Of a DNA stretch of 64,000 nucleotides, positions 11,976 to 22,704 are shown piece by piece (within the stretch, counting starts at the first letter, position 1; the number at the start of each line of letters is the position of its first letter). The position numbers and the translations under genes are program-made. Source of the stretch: Plantago major (Eukaryota; Streptophyta; Magnoliopsida; Lamiales; Plantaginaceae); contig CM048844.1 in assembly GCA_026545765.1 (NCBI GenBank), positions 16,438,237 through 16,502,236 of the forward strand, given 5' to 3'. The notes under the pieces are model-generated. The model ran no database searches and had not been told where the DNA came from. It saw nothing but the letters and a program-made list of their open reading frames with translations.

Positions 11976-12350
11976 TCCATGGAACTGCTTTTGAAGACTT
12001 GAAGTGTTGAAGACTAGTTTATTAGGATGTCTACTTGGAGCTTGGTTACTCCTGTTGTCCTAATTTAAACTATGAATTTTGTATCTTGCTGACTGAGCAG
12101 AAATTTTGTTTTATCTTGTATTAAAGTTATCTCTGAATTTTCTTTGTAACATATCTGATGAACCTACTCTCAGATATCAATTTCTATAAAAGATAACATG
12201 TCAGCAAAGATCACACCTTGTGATTTGGTTGATGTTTACTTTCTGCACTTAATTATACAAATTGAAAAATCATAAGAAATGATTAAGTGATGGATTGTTT
12301 CCTCATCCAGATTTGTAATAGGTTAGATAGTCATCGTTGACTGATCAAAA
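11976..12350 (+). other. Non-coding spacer between env-like gene and 3' polypurine tract
   Basis: AT-rich, without a coding frame. It contains another AGATATC-type motif (about 12170-12180). This is the expected place for the 3' end of an env-like transcript. Confidence 0.6.
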
Positions 12351-12361
12351 TGGGGGAAATT
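12351..12361 (+). promoter_or_regulatory. Polypurine tract preceding the 3' LTR
   Basis: TGGGGGAAATT sits immediately before the TGTTAGG start of the LTR. This is the conserved position of the primer for plus-strand DNA synthesis in LTR retrotransposons. Confidence 0.85.
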
Positions 12362-13046
12362 TGTTAGGAATATCTGTTTAGATTTTGATCAGCAACCTAA
12401 TGACTTATCTTAGCTCAGAAAGGTGGTTAGTACTCTTGGTTCACTTGAACACTGTAAAAGAGGAAACTCACTAAGTATGATAGTCTAGCAAATCTTGTAT
12501 AGGATGTTAGGTCTCTGAATGTAATTTTTATTCTTTGAAGAAGACCAAGAAGAAGGCATCCAGCAGGAAAAGTTCAACAAATTTGAAGATCTGAAGACTG
12601 CACAAGATTGCTGAAGACAAAGGCTTTTCAGATACCTATGTCCAGATATCTTGAAGAAACAAGTGTTTCAAAACACAAGTGTTGCAAAAGATATCTGAGA
12701 AATAAGAGGTTTCTGAAACGAGGAAAAGTGCCCACATATATCTACACTCAGATACCTTAGATAAAGATTATGTTTCCAGGAAAAAATATATTTTTAACAA
12801 GTGGTATCTGAAGTTGTGATAGTCTCTGGAAAAGGACGTGCAAGGCTTCAGAAAGCATGCATAGTTCCGTTGGCACTATAGGACAAAGTATAGTACAGTG
12901 CATTAAATGCGCGGACAGAGATGTCTGAACAAAAACGGTAGCTTCTGAAGAAGAAGACAAACCTACTACAGTACTATACTCAGATATCAATAGTTTGAAA
13001 TTGAGTTAAACTATGGATACTATTCAAAACGGCACTCAAATTCATC

Positions 13047-13054
13047 TATAAATA
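13047..13054 (+). promoter_or_regulatory. TATA box of the LTR promoter
   Basis: TATAAATA lies in the middle of the LTR, the expected place for the U3/R boundary promoter that would drive the genomic RNA. Confidence 0.6.
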
Positions 13055-13871
13055 TCAACACTTAGACTGCTTGAGAACACACACAGAACTTACACCTTAG
13101 ATCACTGAACTTATATTGAATATTCTCACAAGCTCTCTCAAGCACACTACTTACCTTCAAGCTTTGTGTTGCGACCAAAGCTCTTGATTCTAAGTAGCAC
13201 AAAAGTTATAAGTGTCCTGATCCTTAACAAGCATTGTTATTTGTGAAAGAGTTGAACTAAGATTTCATATCTGAGATTCATTCTCTTGAACACTTATCAT
13301 AGACTTGGGTCAGCAAAGAACAAGATACCATACATTGCAAAGTGTATCAAGTATACTTGATTTATAGAGCTATCTGAATAACTGAACAAGTTATTAAAGA
13401 AGCTCACCTGACAAACTACCTTAACCAACACCTTAATCGGCATGGAGTACAGGAATTACTTAGTTTGGAAAACTAAGGAATAGCTCAAAAAGTTTCTGAG
13501 TACAGGAAGTACTTGGCTGTGAAAGCCGGGGAATAACTCAGGGGGAACACTTGGTTGGGAACCTAGTGTATTTAGGAATCTAGAGAAGATACTTGTAAGG
13601 TTACCTCAATTATCTGTCTTAGTGGATTCTAGGTCTGAGAAAGGCCGAAGTGGATTAGTTGAAGGATTACGCCACCTTCAGATACCACTATAAAAAGACT
13701 TGTGTTATTTACTTTCTGCAGTCTATTACTTGCTTTATTTATCTTGCAAAGTTTTTACACTTATCTTGCTGAGCACGTGCACTTATCACAGAAAAGTCTT
13801 CCGCTCTCTGAAATTAAGTATCATATATCTTCACAGATATCTGAGAAACTGTGTTTATCGACAAAAGTTTT

Positions 13872-13907
13872 AAAAGACTATTCACCCCCCCCCCCCCCCA
13901 GTCTTTT
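13872..13907 (+). repeat. Inverted repeat around a C15 run near the LTR end
   Basis: AAAAGACT (13872-13879) and AGTCTTTT (13900-13907) are exact reverse complements that flank ATTCA plus fifteen C residues. From memory, plant Sirevirus LTRs commonly end with a C-run flanked by such short inverted arms, so this supports the family assignment. Confidence 0.75.
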
Positions 13908-13931
13908 ACTTTGCCGTTATCTGGACCAACA

Positions 13932-14515
13932 TGATCAAAGTCAAAGGGATGAAGGAGCAAGACAACTTCTATCATATCGTCAAACAAGCGAGGGAAAGAA
14001 ATATATAGATGATTGTCGAAGAAGACTAAACTACAAGATTTGTATCATGTGCCCAGCCATTCCGCAGTTCCTGGAGCAGTCACATTGTAGAACTCACATA
14101 CCATATCGAAGTGGAGTCATGAAGTCATGTTCCCATTGCAATGCCAATGAAGAATTCGAACATTTGTTTGACAACACCAACTGGTCCAGAAGATGTCCAT
14201 TTCGTTTGGAAAAAATATGACATAAGTATAAGTTTAGTCACTAATAATAAACAGTCTATTGAATAAGTCAGTCATGTTCGAAAGACAATTTAGAGCTCTT
14301 TATTACCAAAAATAAGTTCTATTTTATATTAACATTGTCCACCTGTAATCAAACGTATTCTTCATTTTAAAGTAATATGTTCAACTAATAAGCTAACCAG
14401 AATCATTCTCATCAGTCATCATCAAACTACATTAGCTAATATCAACTTTTCCCTTTAATTCCACATACAAAAATCAACTACTCGGAAGCAAGCAGGCAGC
14501 AGCAGAAAACACAAA
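13932..14515. other. Unassigned flank between the LTR and the Helitron helicase
   Basis: An open stretch to 14220 in frame with the LTR encodes a Cys/His-containing peptide (KICIMC, CSHC) that I could not assign. From 14221 to 14515 I see only AT-rich DNA. It may be degraded Helitron sequence, since recognisable helicase homology begins about 100 bp to the right. Confidence 0.4.
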
Positions 14516-14611
14516 TTGACAACAAAAGCATCAATAATAAGCCTTAAACGAAATCATATTGATCTAGCCATACATTTACTTATTACTTATTTCAATTCGT
14601 TTCGCGATTCA

Positions 14612-16361
14612 GGTTTAAGGCTTACAGATGAACAGATCCATAACTTAGCCTTGCTTGAAATTGAGAAGCTATTGAAAGCAAACTGTAACAGTCTTGCCTT
14701 TTTTGAGTCTATGCAATGCCAGATGAGGCTATAACTGACAACGCCACGAATCAGTTTATAGTTTATGAGATGTCATACGACAGAGATGCCATGAGATCGG
14801 AATTCAACGGACTGTACCCATGTTTGACTGACGAGCAGCGTAAAATTTACGATAAGATTATGGATGCAGTTGACGGGGGCAGAGGTGGTGTGTTCTTTTT
14901 ATACGGCTACGGTGGTACCGGCAAGACTTTTATTTGGAGGACGTTGTGTTCTAGCTTGCGTGCTAGAGGAGATATAGTACTTTCAGTAGCATCAAGTGGT
15001 ATTGCATCACTCTTGCTACCTAGAGGTAGGTCTGCTCATTCTAGGTTTGGTATTCCTATTAAGTGTCACGAGGAATAACATGCAGGAAGTTGAAGCCGGA
15101 TTCTGATGTCACCGGCTTACTCAAGCAAACCAAACTTATAATTTGGGATGAGGCACTAATGACCAATAAACATTGCTTTGAGGCACTTGACAGGAGTCTA
15201 AGAGATGTTATGAAACGTCCAGATGATCCTTTTGGTGGCTTAGTAGTTGTATTCGGTGGAGATTTCAGGTAGATTTTGCCAGTTGTTCCTGGTGGTAGCA
15301 GATATGATATTGTAAATGCCTCTCTATGCTCTTTGAGACTGTGGGATTCATGTGAGGTTCTTCAGCTCACAAAAAATATGCGATTGCAGGTAAACTGTAA
15401 AATTCTCCGTTACTATCATATGAATTGTTCCGTTATAGTGTACTTTTAAATTTAACACCTTTTCTTTTTTTTCTATTTAGTCTGGATCATCAGCTGCTGA
15501 GGTTGGTGAAACTAAAGATTTTTGCAGAGTGGATACTACAAGACTGTGATGGGGTTGCAGGAGAACCCAATGATGGCGAGGTAGACATCAAGTTACTTGA
15601 TGACATACTGATTCGTGAAGTAAGTCATCCTATCTCCACAATTGTAGATTGCACTTATCCTTCCCTTTTGGATCACTTAGCCGATCCAACTCTCGATCCG
15701 GAATACTTCCATTACCGTGTTGTTCTTGCACCGACTAATGAAATGGTCAATGAGATCAATGACTATGTCATGTCCAAAATGCATGGTGATTATATGGAGT
15801 ATTTGAGTGTTGATAGCATAAGCAAGACCAGTAGACAATGAACTGGAAGAATTATTCTCAGTAGAATTCTTGAACACTATTAATTGCTCGGGCTTACCTA
15901 ATCATAAAATAGTGCTTAAGCTTGGATGGATGATCATGCTTTTGAGAAATATGGATCCGGCTTCTGGGTTGTGCAATGGAACAAGGCTCATAGTCACTAA
16001 TATGGGGAAACATATCATAGAAGTAAGAATCATATCTGGAATGAATGTTGGTAGAAAGGTTTACATCCCTAGAATGACTATGAGCCCATCTGATGAGACT
16101 AAATTTCCTCTAAGATTTGATAGGAGACAGTTTCCTATATCCTTCTGCTTTGCAATGACGATAAATAAAAGTCAGGGACAGTCCCTCTCTCATGTCGGTC
16201 TCTATCTACCTTCTCCTGTATTCAGCTACGGACAACTATATGTTGCTCTCTCTAGAGTTACAAGTAGAAAGGGACTGAAAGTACTAATATGTGATAATGA
16301 AGGTAAGACGTACGACACGACAACAAACGTGGTTTACAAAGAAGTTTTCGATAAGTTATGA
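14612..16361 (+). pseudogene. Helitron PIF1-like helicase domain, frameshifted
   Basis: Homology starts around GLRLTDEQIHNLALLEIEKL. A Walker A motif GYGGTGKT is at 14905-14928 and a Walker B motif LIIWDEA at about 15135-15155. The late motifs [13 protein letters not shown] and [13 protein letters not shown] (about 16150-16280) are those of Helitron/PIF1 helicases. The frame is broken by several shifts (near 14725, 15070, 15500 and 15840) and a stop at 15270. A plausible GT-AG intron lies at 15390-15480, at the point where the helicase frame resumes. The domain would unwind DNA during rolling-circle transposition; this copy is dead. Confidence 0.9.
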
Positions 16362-16487
16362 GGTAAATTTATTTTATCATATACATTAGTTAAGATATAT
16401 ATATTTTCATTACTTTTTTTATATTTCTCAGTTTATAATGTAACTAAGGGTATATCCTTATACTTTTTCAGGTACAGATGGCATAAT

Positions 16488-16841
16488 ATGAAGTCAAGTC
16501 TTACCCGTAATTTTTTTAGGTTTTACTCATTGCAAAACTATTATTCCTGTACTTCAACAATTTGTTATTCTTACAAACTTTGGATCATCATTCTTATGGA
16601 TTGTTTTTTTACCAACCTTACACATAAGTTCCCTATCAATTTTAATAGTATCATCTATTTTGCTATGACCACAAACAAAAGTCCTGGGCAATCTCTCGCA
16701 CAGGTCGGCCTCTACCCCCCGCACCTGTATTCAACCGTGATGAATTACATGTTCTCTCTCTCTAGATTGCGAGGAGAAAGAGATTCAATGTATTTATATG
16801 CGACAAAGATGTTAAAACACATGACACAACATGTTCATTAA
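16488..16841 (+). pseudogene. Second, more degraded copy of the helicase C-terminal fragment
   Basis: FAMTTNKSPGQSLAQVGLY followed by FSLSRLRGERDSM repeats the late helicase motifs already present at 16150-16280. It lies about 500 bp downstream with many substitutions. It therefore represents a tandem duplication or a nested second Helitron 3' fragment. Confidence 0.75.
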
Positions 16842-16898
16842 CTTCGACATTTTATTATACGATATATTCATTTCTTATTTTTACTTTTGTCTTCATGC

Positions 16899-16928
16899 CC
16901 CGTCGAGTATCGACGGGCCATTAACTAG
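16899..16928 (+). terminator. Helitron 3' terminus: hairpin and CTAG end
   Basis: CCCGTCGA (16899-16906), loop GTA and TCGACGGG (16910-16917) form a perfect hairpin. It is followed by CCATTAACTAG, ending at 16928, with T next to it. This matches the plant Helitron end rule: a hairpin 10-12 nt before CTRR, inserted before T. Confidence 0.88.
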
Positions 16929-17368
16929 TTTGATATTAAATATTAAAAAAATTCAAATGAGGTAATATAATATTGTAACTTAAAGAATCCTGGATTAATA
17001 TAATGTTGTAACTTGATCAGCGAGTCGTGAGTTAATATAGTGTTGTAATTTAGAAGGTCTCTTTTCGAATTAAAATTTTGATTGTTACCGGCTTGTGAAT
17101 AAATATTAACGCCTATTTTTTTAGTAAATATCCTGAAAGACGGCTATAATCTAAAGAAAATCATCGATGTGTTTGTGTTTTTTCAAATTACAAAATACTC
17201 ATTAACAACACAAACATTTCGATTAATAACATGGATAATTATATTCACAATATAAGTCCGTATCTACAGAGACTTTGTGATTTTGCATTGTTTAATAATT
17301 TATAGTTGATAGGATTTACAATGATATTGAAGTTTGATGAATCTAATTAGATTGTTCACGAAAAATAT
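16929..17368. other. AT-rich intergenic DNA
   Basis: No gene is recognised. The sequence is AT-rich with short repeated phrases such as TAATATAGTGTTGTAA and TAATATAATGTTGTAA near 16970-17050. Confidence 0.6.
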
Positions 17369-17370
17369 TA

Positions 17371-17586
17371 CTCCCTCCTTCCAAATAAATCTTTCCATTT
17401 TACTATTCTGCGGTCAACTGTCTTCGACTTTGAATGCAAATTATTCTTAAACTATAATAGTAAATAATTTAATAAAATCATATAATGAAAATTTAATTAC
17501 TATTATAGTTTAAGAGTAATTTGCGGTCAAAGTCGAAAACAGTTGACCGGTCAAAGTCAAAATGAAAATATTTCAACCTGAGGGAG
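17371..17586. mobile_element. Stowaway-type MITE, 216 bp
   Basis: The ends are CTCCCTCC... and ...GAGGGAG, flanked by TA on both sides (17369-17370 and 17587-17588), as expected for Tc1/mariner-derived Stowaway elements. The arms are long and imperfectly inverted: GCGGTCAACTGT/ATAATAG on the left matches the reverse of CTATTAT/ACAGTTGACCG on the right. No coding capacity. Confidence 0.88.
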
Positions 17587-17588
17587 TA

Positions 17589-18190
17589 ATAAATTCTACG
17601 AAGTTGCTCGCACTTTCTAACTTTTTAAAAATTTGATGCTTTCATGCTCACGCTTTCACTTTCATGGCTCGCGCTTGCTCGAGGTGATCAATCACCAGTA
17701 CAAAGAGGGCTCCGTTTCTAAGAATTTGGACTTTAATTTTCTATTTGAAACTCAAAAAACTATGAATACCGGATGTAAATTTCAGCTTCCTCACCTTTTT
17801 TGCTGCTTGTTTTGATATTGTTTGTCCTCTATTCTCTAATGTTTGGCTGTAGTTACTGTCTTACTGATTATGTCATAGTGGTTGCAATTTCAACTTCATC
17901 GGTTACTAAATCTGGTTTCTTCTGCATGCATTGCAAATTTTGCAAACCTCCATTTCCCTTCAAATGTTAGGTTCATAAACCAAAATCTATCCAATGTTCT
18001 AGTTTCTTTCTCAATGAACGTGTCTAGCAACCTGCATTTCTCTTCTACCTGATCTTCAATCTCAATGCAACGTGTTATACATGTGTCCTTCGTTCGCGAG
18101 CAATGTGCTTTTTTTCGCCCCTATTTAATCCGCCCTTCTCCTTCACAATTTCACTCAGATACACACACTGATCTAGCTACATATACTAAC
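17589..18190 (+). promoter_or_regulatory. Upstream region of GDSL gene A, shared with gene B
   Basis: From about 17780 to 18190 this is nearly identical to 23725-24120 upstream of gene B, so the duplication included the promoter. It contains an RY-type element TGCATGCA (17923-17930) and a TATA-like TATTTAAT about 70 bp before the ATG. The RY element would suggest seed-phase control, but this is motif evidence only. Confidence 0.5.
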
Positions 18191-19672
18191 ATGGCTTCTT
18201 TTTCGCGCAAATTACAAGTCTTGGTTACTTGGATGGTCCTCATGGCAATGCTGCTCTCCAAGACTAATGCAAACTGTGCGTTTCAAGCCATTTTCAACTT
18301 TGGCGATTCCAACTCTGATACTGGTGGTTTTTATGCCGCTTTCCCTGCTCAGTCATCTCCTTATGGCATGACTTACTTCGGCAGGCCTAGTGGCCGAGGA
18401 TCTGATGGCAGGCTGTTCATCGATTTCTTTGGTAATATTATACTATATTATCTTATTGCATTTACGATGCTAATTTAATATGGTCATGTTGCTGAATTTA
18501 CTATGAATGCAGCTCAAGCGCTTGGATTGCCATTTATAAGCCCTTACCTGCAGTCGATTGGATCTGACTACAGGCACGGTTGCAACTTTGCTACGCTGGC
18601 TTCTACCGTCCTACAGCCGACCACTTCTCTGTTTCAAAGTGGTGTTAGTCCTTTCTACTTGGCAGTCCAGGTTAATCAAATGAAGCGGTTCAAGGCTATT
18701 GTTGATAGCTCCCAAGGCAAGAATTTTTTCCGCATTTACTAAACTTTTCGATAAGTCCATAGATAGATAGTCCAAGAAAAATGAATGCATGTTGTTGTGA
18801 ATGCAGGACAAAGCAATCTTCCACCTTCAGATATATTCGGAAAATCCCTCTACACAATCAACATTGGCCAGAATGACTTTACTGGATATTTAGCCTCTTC
18901 CGGTCCAGGCGGAGTCCACCAGATTGGGCCTCAATCAGTTGCTGGTGTCATTAGCGCCATCAAGGTACGTAAATGAAAACGTGACTGTTTATTTTCTTAT
19001 TAAACTGCTAGAACCTGTCACAGTCTATGCCGACTCACTCCAAAATTGTGCAGGAACTCTATGGGATAGGAGGGAGGACGTTTATGGTGTTCAATCTTGG
19101 TCCTGTTGGCTGCTACCCTACTTTCATAGCCCAGTTTCCTCACCAAGGTTCTGACTTGGATGGATCAGGCTGTGTTGCGACCTACAACGAAGCAGCAAAG
19201 ATATACAACCAGATGCTCAAGGATGCAATTGCACAAGTTCGACAAGAACTTCAGGACGCCAATGTGATATACGTGGACACACACTCGGTCATGCTAGAGT
19301 TCTTCCAAAATCCTACCGCACATGGTTTAACTTTAAACAATCCCAGCTCAAATTGGCTTCAACTTTTACCACAAAAAAATGTCACAAGTTTTCGCTAATT
19401 TTATACGATTTGTTTATTTGGCAGGGATGCAGCATGGACCCGTGGCATGTTGTGGATACGGAGGCGGTCAATACAATTTCAACAAGGATTTCTTTTGCGG
19501 AAATGAGAAGGCTTCAGCGTGCAATGATCCCCAAAACTATGTGAGCTGGGATGGTGTTCATTTGACGGAAACAGCTAACAAGCTGTTGGCATCTGCCGTT
19601 GTTACCAGCTCCAGTTATTTTGATCCTGTCTTTGCCCTGAATCAGTACTGTGAGATTCAGCCAATCGGTTGA
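18191..19672 (+). CDS. GDSL esterase/lipase A (At4g01130-like), 5 exons
   Basis: Exons: 18191-18431, 18513-18716, 18807-18964, 19054-19324 and 19425-19672, giving 373 aa, near the family norm. The N-terminus is a signal peptide (MASFSRKLQ... to NANC), so secretion is expected. Block I is FNFGDSNSDTGG with the nucleophile Ser; block III is IGQNDFTG; block V is DGVHLTE with the catalytic Asp and His. The protein ends QPIG like the other three genes in the array. Intron 2 begins with GC instead of GT (18717-18718). A poly(A) signal AATAAA follows about 60 bp after the stop. SGNH hydrolases of this group cleave ester bonds of extracellular lipids or acetylated glycosides; the substrate is unknown. 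From memory the nearest Arabidopsis relative is At4g01130. Confidence 0.93.
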
Positions 19673-20764
19673 TCAATCGTTCACCCTCACCTGTCAATAA
19701 CCGCAGACTAGTTATCGTCCATCTCGTGAATAAAATAATAATAATCATGATGTAGCAACAAGAGAATCAGTGTGTATAATGTATGCTCATCATTGAAATG
19801 TGTAATGACAATCCTGTCTTTTTGGATTCCTGCATCCTGTTATAAATCATAAATGCAAGCAGATACTTCCGGGTTTCCTTTTTTAAACTCAAACACGAAA
19901 CCGTATTTAAGGCAATCCAAATCAATATTGTTGTTGGCAGATGTTACACAAACAGATTACAATTACAATATCAAGAAGTATCTTTTGTGGTTGACAGATA
20001 GAACGAAAATCGGTTTCCATTGCCTTCTTTTGATTTTAAAAGCTGGGATAAAGTTTGCTTTAATGCTATATTCAGGAATGACTTACAGATACAGCTAAAT
20101 ATGCAGTTCCATTTTCTTCACTGATTATGTCATTGTATTTGGAAGTTACCTGGAAATCCAACAGAACCTTCTGCAACCAGTGTTGAGATTTTTCCTCTGC
20201 CAAACTACTTGTGAGCAACACCTGATTTTATACAAGTGGCAAACATTTGTAAACAAAGGTAAAAACTGTACTATTTCAGTAATTCATCTCTGTCAAAAAT
20301 CCAGGGAAGGGGTAAATAAACTTTTTCGTAGAACTAATAAGCGCCTTGTAAACTGCTTAATTGAGCAGCGTAAATGTATTGATAATCGAAAATGAATCGA
20401 AAAGTAGTAGAAGAATTACAACAACTCTGTTTATAGAGAGTTCAATCTACCTAACTAATTGTAACTGTTAAGTACAAGTAATAGAGTAAAATGTACTACT
20501 AATTGATGTTGCTAACCTAACTCGTGCAGTACACAATACATAGAGCTGAGTACAACTCTTTTCCTTAGCAACATGAGTTCGATTCTTCCTGGTAATAATC
20601 TCACATGCCCAACAAATACGAGAATCCACCTGAACGATAAAACTCATTTTCGCAAAGCAATGCTACGCCTCACAGTCTTTTAGCAGTGTGAGAACTCAAT
20701 TTCCATATGGATCGTTATATAGTTGCTAGTCTTTATGTTTCACGCGCCACTGCTATATATGTAC
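19673..20764 (+). other. 3' flank of GDSL A and remnant C-like promoter
   Basis: This aligns with 25615-26510 downstream of gene B. Relative to B, a block of about 260 bp (20345-20606) is inserted here. From 20607 the sequence matches the promoter of GDSL gene C, ending in CCACTGCTATATATGTAC just before the solo LTR. No gene remains. Confidence 0.65.
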
Positions 20765-22704
20765 TGTAGCGCCCTGATTTTTTAAAAATACGAACTATGG
20801 AAAATATGACTCGCGCTAGTTCGTGAGCTTGTAAATTCGATGAACTTGAATTATGAAAATCTAAAACGTTACTAGACACTTTGGGCGTCAAAAGACTTGG
20901 CATGAAAATCTTGATTCTAAATCGTGAACCAGTAAATAATGCAGCGGAACTTGAAAATCATAAAAGTTTGAATACACTGTTTATAAGTCATGAAACTAAA
21001 ATGGTAAAGACGCTCTGGTAAAGATCACTGCTTCGGCACGCTCCACTCCAAAAGCTCGGCTTCAAATACCTAAAATTGATATTTTAGAAAGGGGTCAGTC
21101 GTGACCACTGGTGAAAGCAAGTTCCATGCGTCATGACCTAGTTTCTATCTTCATGTCTTTTAAATCTTTTAGTCTTGCTTAATGCAATGCAACCTAAAAC
21201 CTGACTTGACCTGACACTTAACACTTGAACATGTTCTTCTTGAAAACTCTTAACTTGAACTTGAAAGATTTCTCTTTAAATGCCTTTGAAACATAACATG
21301 ATCGCGAGCTCACTTGGCATCGTAGGTTCCTATCCTGGCCCATGGTGGCTATCTGCCGGCCTCAGGTCACTTTTGTGGCCCTATCCGTTGAATAAATAAA
21401 AACTGACGGTCTCAGGACCTTGGTCCCTATCCGCTGAACATGAACTAATAACTGCGCCACAGATACCAGGATATTTCCCTACGAGCCCCTTTACTTAAAC
21501 ATGAACTTGAAAGCTTTTCCTTACTTTAAACTTACACCTTATTAAAATCTTATTAAAGTGAATGCATGATCTTAGACTCTAACTCATAAATGAATGAACT
21601 ATTGTGTGCGAATAACATTATATATAGCATAGACAGTAGGCAAAGATATGCAATACAGTTCCCAACACTAACAATTTACATGTAACTGGGGAGAACTAAC
21701 CCAAATAAACATGGACTATGATAGCATATATTGGTAACATGTACAAAGATGACTGTATATTATATATGAGGCAACCCAAAATAAAACAATCACCCCAAAT
21801 CAACTAGAGATCAGCGAATGACAATCAATAAAGATCGAAAGGTTAATTAGATGCAGTGCATCCTTAATATCACCTTTCTCATATATTTTAACACCAGCAT
21901 ACATCATGGAGATAACAAAGTAAATTTCTCTTTGGAGGACTTGCTTCTATAGAATAGAAACAATTGAAGCAAAACAACTTAACCAAAGCAGAGGAGTCGA
22001 CCAAGCAATTACTAACTAGTATGTATAGTTGCGTTTACATGGATCAAAGCAGACTGGAGTATATGACCGTGACACTGGACCGAAGCACTTGCATACTAAT
22101 CTCCATCATATGAACACATAGAAACAAAAACTAATCACATCATCATACTTTAACAAATAATACATAAATTTGTATGAACTTTAGGGAAACTTGCATACAC
22201 CATAACTTATAACTCTAATAATCAACACATAAACATGAATGCAAGTCCTAGGGGAACTTGCCTTGAGAGAACAAATACGAAAGGAGTTGAAAACGGAGTG
22301 GAAATCAGCTCTTTGTTCGACAACAGATTCTGAATTACTGGAACATCAACAAAGCTATCCGTCCGGTGGAAGTATAGATAGGTTTGTTATAAATCCGATC
22401 TCCAAAAATAAGCTCGATCCAACGGTTAACAAACCGGAAATCGAGTTTAGAAGTTGGCTTCGCTTGGCAGAAAATTTACGCGCGAAAAACAAAGTTTTTA
22501 CTCAGGTTTTTCTTTGAAAATTCCTAAGGTTTTTGGGAGACTAGGGTTTTGACAAAGGCTAAAAGATGGGCTCACAAAAGAATATTGGGCTTAACTTTAA
22601 GGAAAACAGTTTTGGTCCAAAGACTAATGTTTTACGAACTCCGCTTAACGCACGGTTCATTCTAAAACGTTTAAATTCGAAATACGATTTTTTGGGCTGT
22701 TACA
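20765..22704 (+). mobile_element. Solo LTR, copy 1 (probably Ty3/gypsy), 1940 bp
   Basis: The element begins TGTAGCGCCCTG and ends GGGCTGTTACA, and is flanked by identical 5-bp duplications TGTAC (20760-20764 and 22705-22709). Removing it leaves GCTATATATGTACACTC, which matches the uninterrupted sequence upstream of gene C (GCTATATATATACACTC), so the boundaries are secure. No internal retrotransposon genes are present. A TGTA(A/G)CGCCC start is common in plant Ty3/gypsy LTRs; family assignment is inference. A related copy lies at 49409-51139 in the same orientation. Confidence 0.88.

Larger units (their letters stand above)
1..13931 (+). mobile_element. Ty1/copia LTR retrotransposon, Sirevirus-type, 5' truncated by the window
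   Basis: Seen: gag with a CCHC zinc knuckle, then protease, integrase, reverse transcriptase and RNase H in copia order, then a long extra gene, a polypurine tract (12351-12361) and an LTR starting TGTTAGG. Known: an additional gene between pol and the 3' LTR, a very long gag, and a long LTR with a C-run near its end are traits of plant Sireviruses (SIRE1, Opie and relatives). The 5' LTR and primer-binding site lie left of the window, so insertion age and target duplication cannot be measured here. Several in-frame stops and frameshifts show this copy is no longer autonomous. It abuts a degenerate Helitron on the right, suggesting nested insertion. Confidence 0.93.
12362..13931 (+). repeat. 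3' LTR of the Sirevirus-type element
   Basis: The LTR starts TGTTAGGAATATC directly after the polypurine tract. The preferred end is CCAACA at 13931, giving a short TGTT/AACA terminal inverted repeat and a length of 1570 bp. The right end could not be confirmed because the 5' LTR is outside the window; an alternative end is just after the C-run (13900). Inside are several copies of the AGATATCT palindrome (about 12645, 12690, 12980, 13835), a TATA box and a C15 tract flanked by inverted repeats. Confidence 0.75.
14516..16928 (+). mobile_element. Degenerate Helitron, 3' part
   Basis: Helitron-type helicase remnants (14612-16361) run toward a canonical Helitron 3' end: an 8-bp perfect-stem hairpin (16899-16917), an 11-nt spacer, and CTAG at 16925-16928 followed by T. 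The 5' TC end and the Rep/HUH nuclease domain are not seen in the window. The left boundary given is only where a related frame begins. The copia element just upstream may separate this piece from the rest of the Helitron. Confidence 0.85.

Noticed and set aside
13702-14220. Open frame crossing the LTR end into flanking DNA
   Set aside because: It spans the LTR C-run and boundary; the fusion is accidental. The right part is left unassigned.
18065-18478. Longer GDSL A reading frame starting upstream of 18191
   Set aside because: The upstream part is leader sequence shared with gene B, where a frame difference breaks it. ATG 18191 gives a proper signal peptide.
22239-22517. Reading frame of 92 codons inside the solo LTR
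   Set aside because: It lies in LTR DNA and is not preserved in the second copy (49409-51139).
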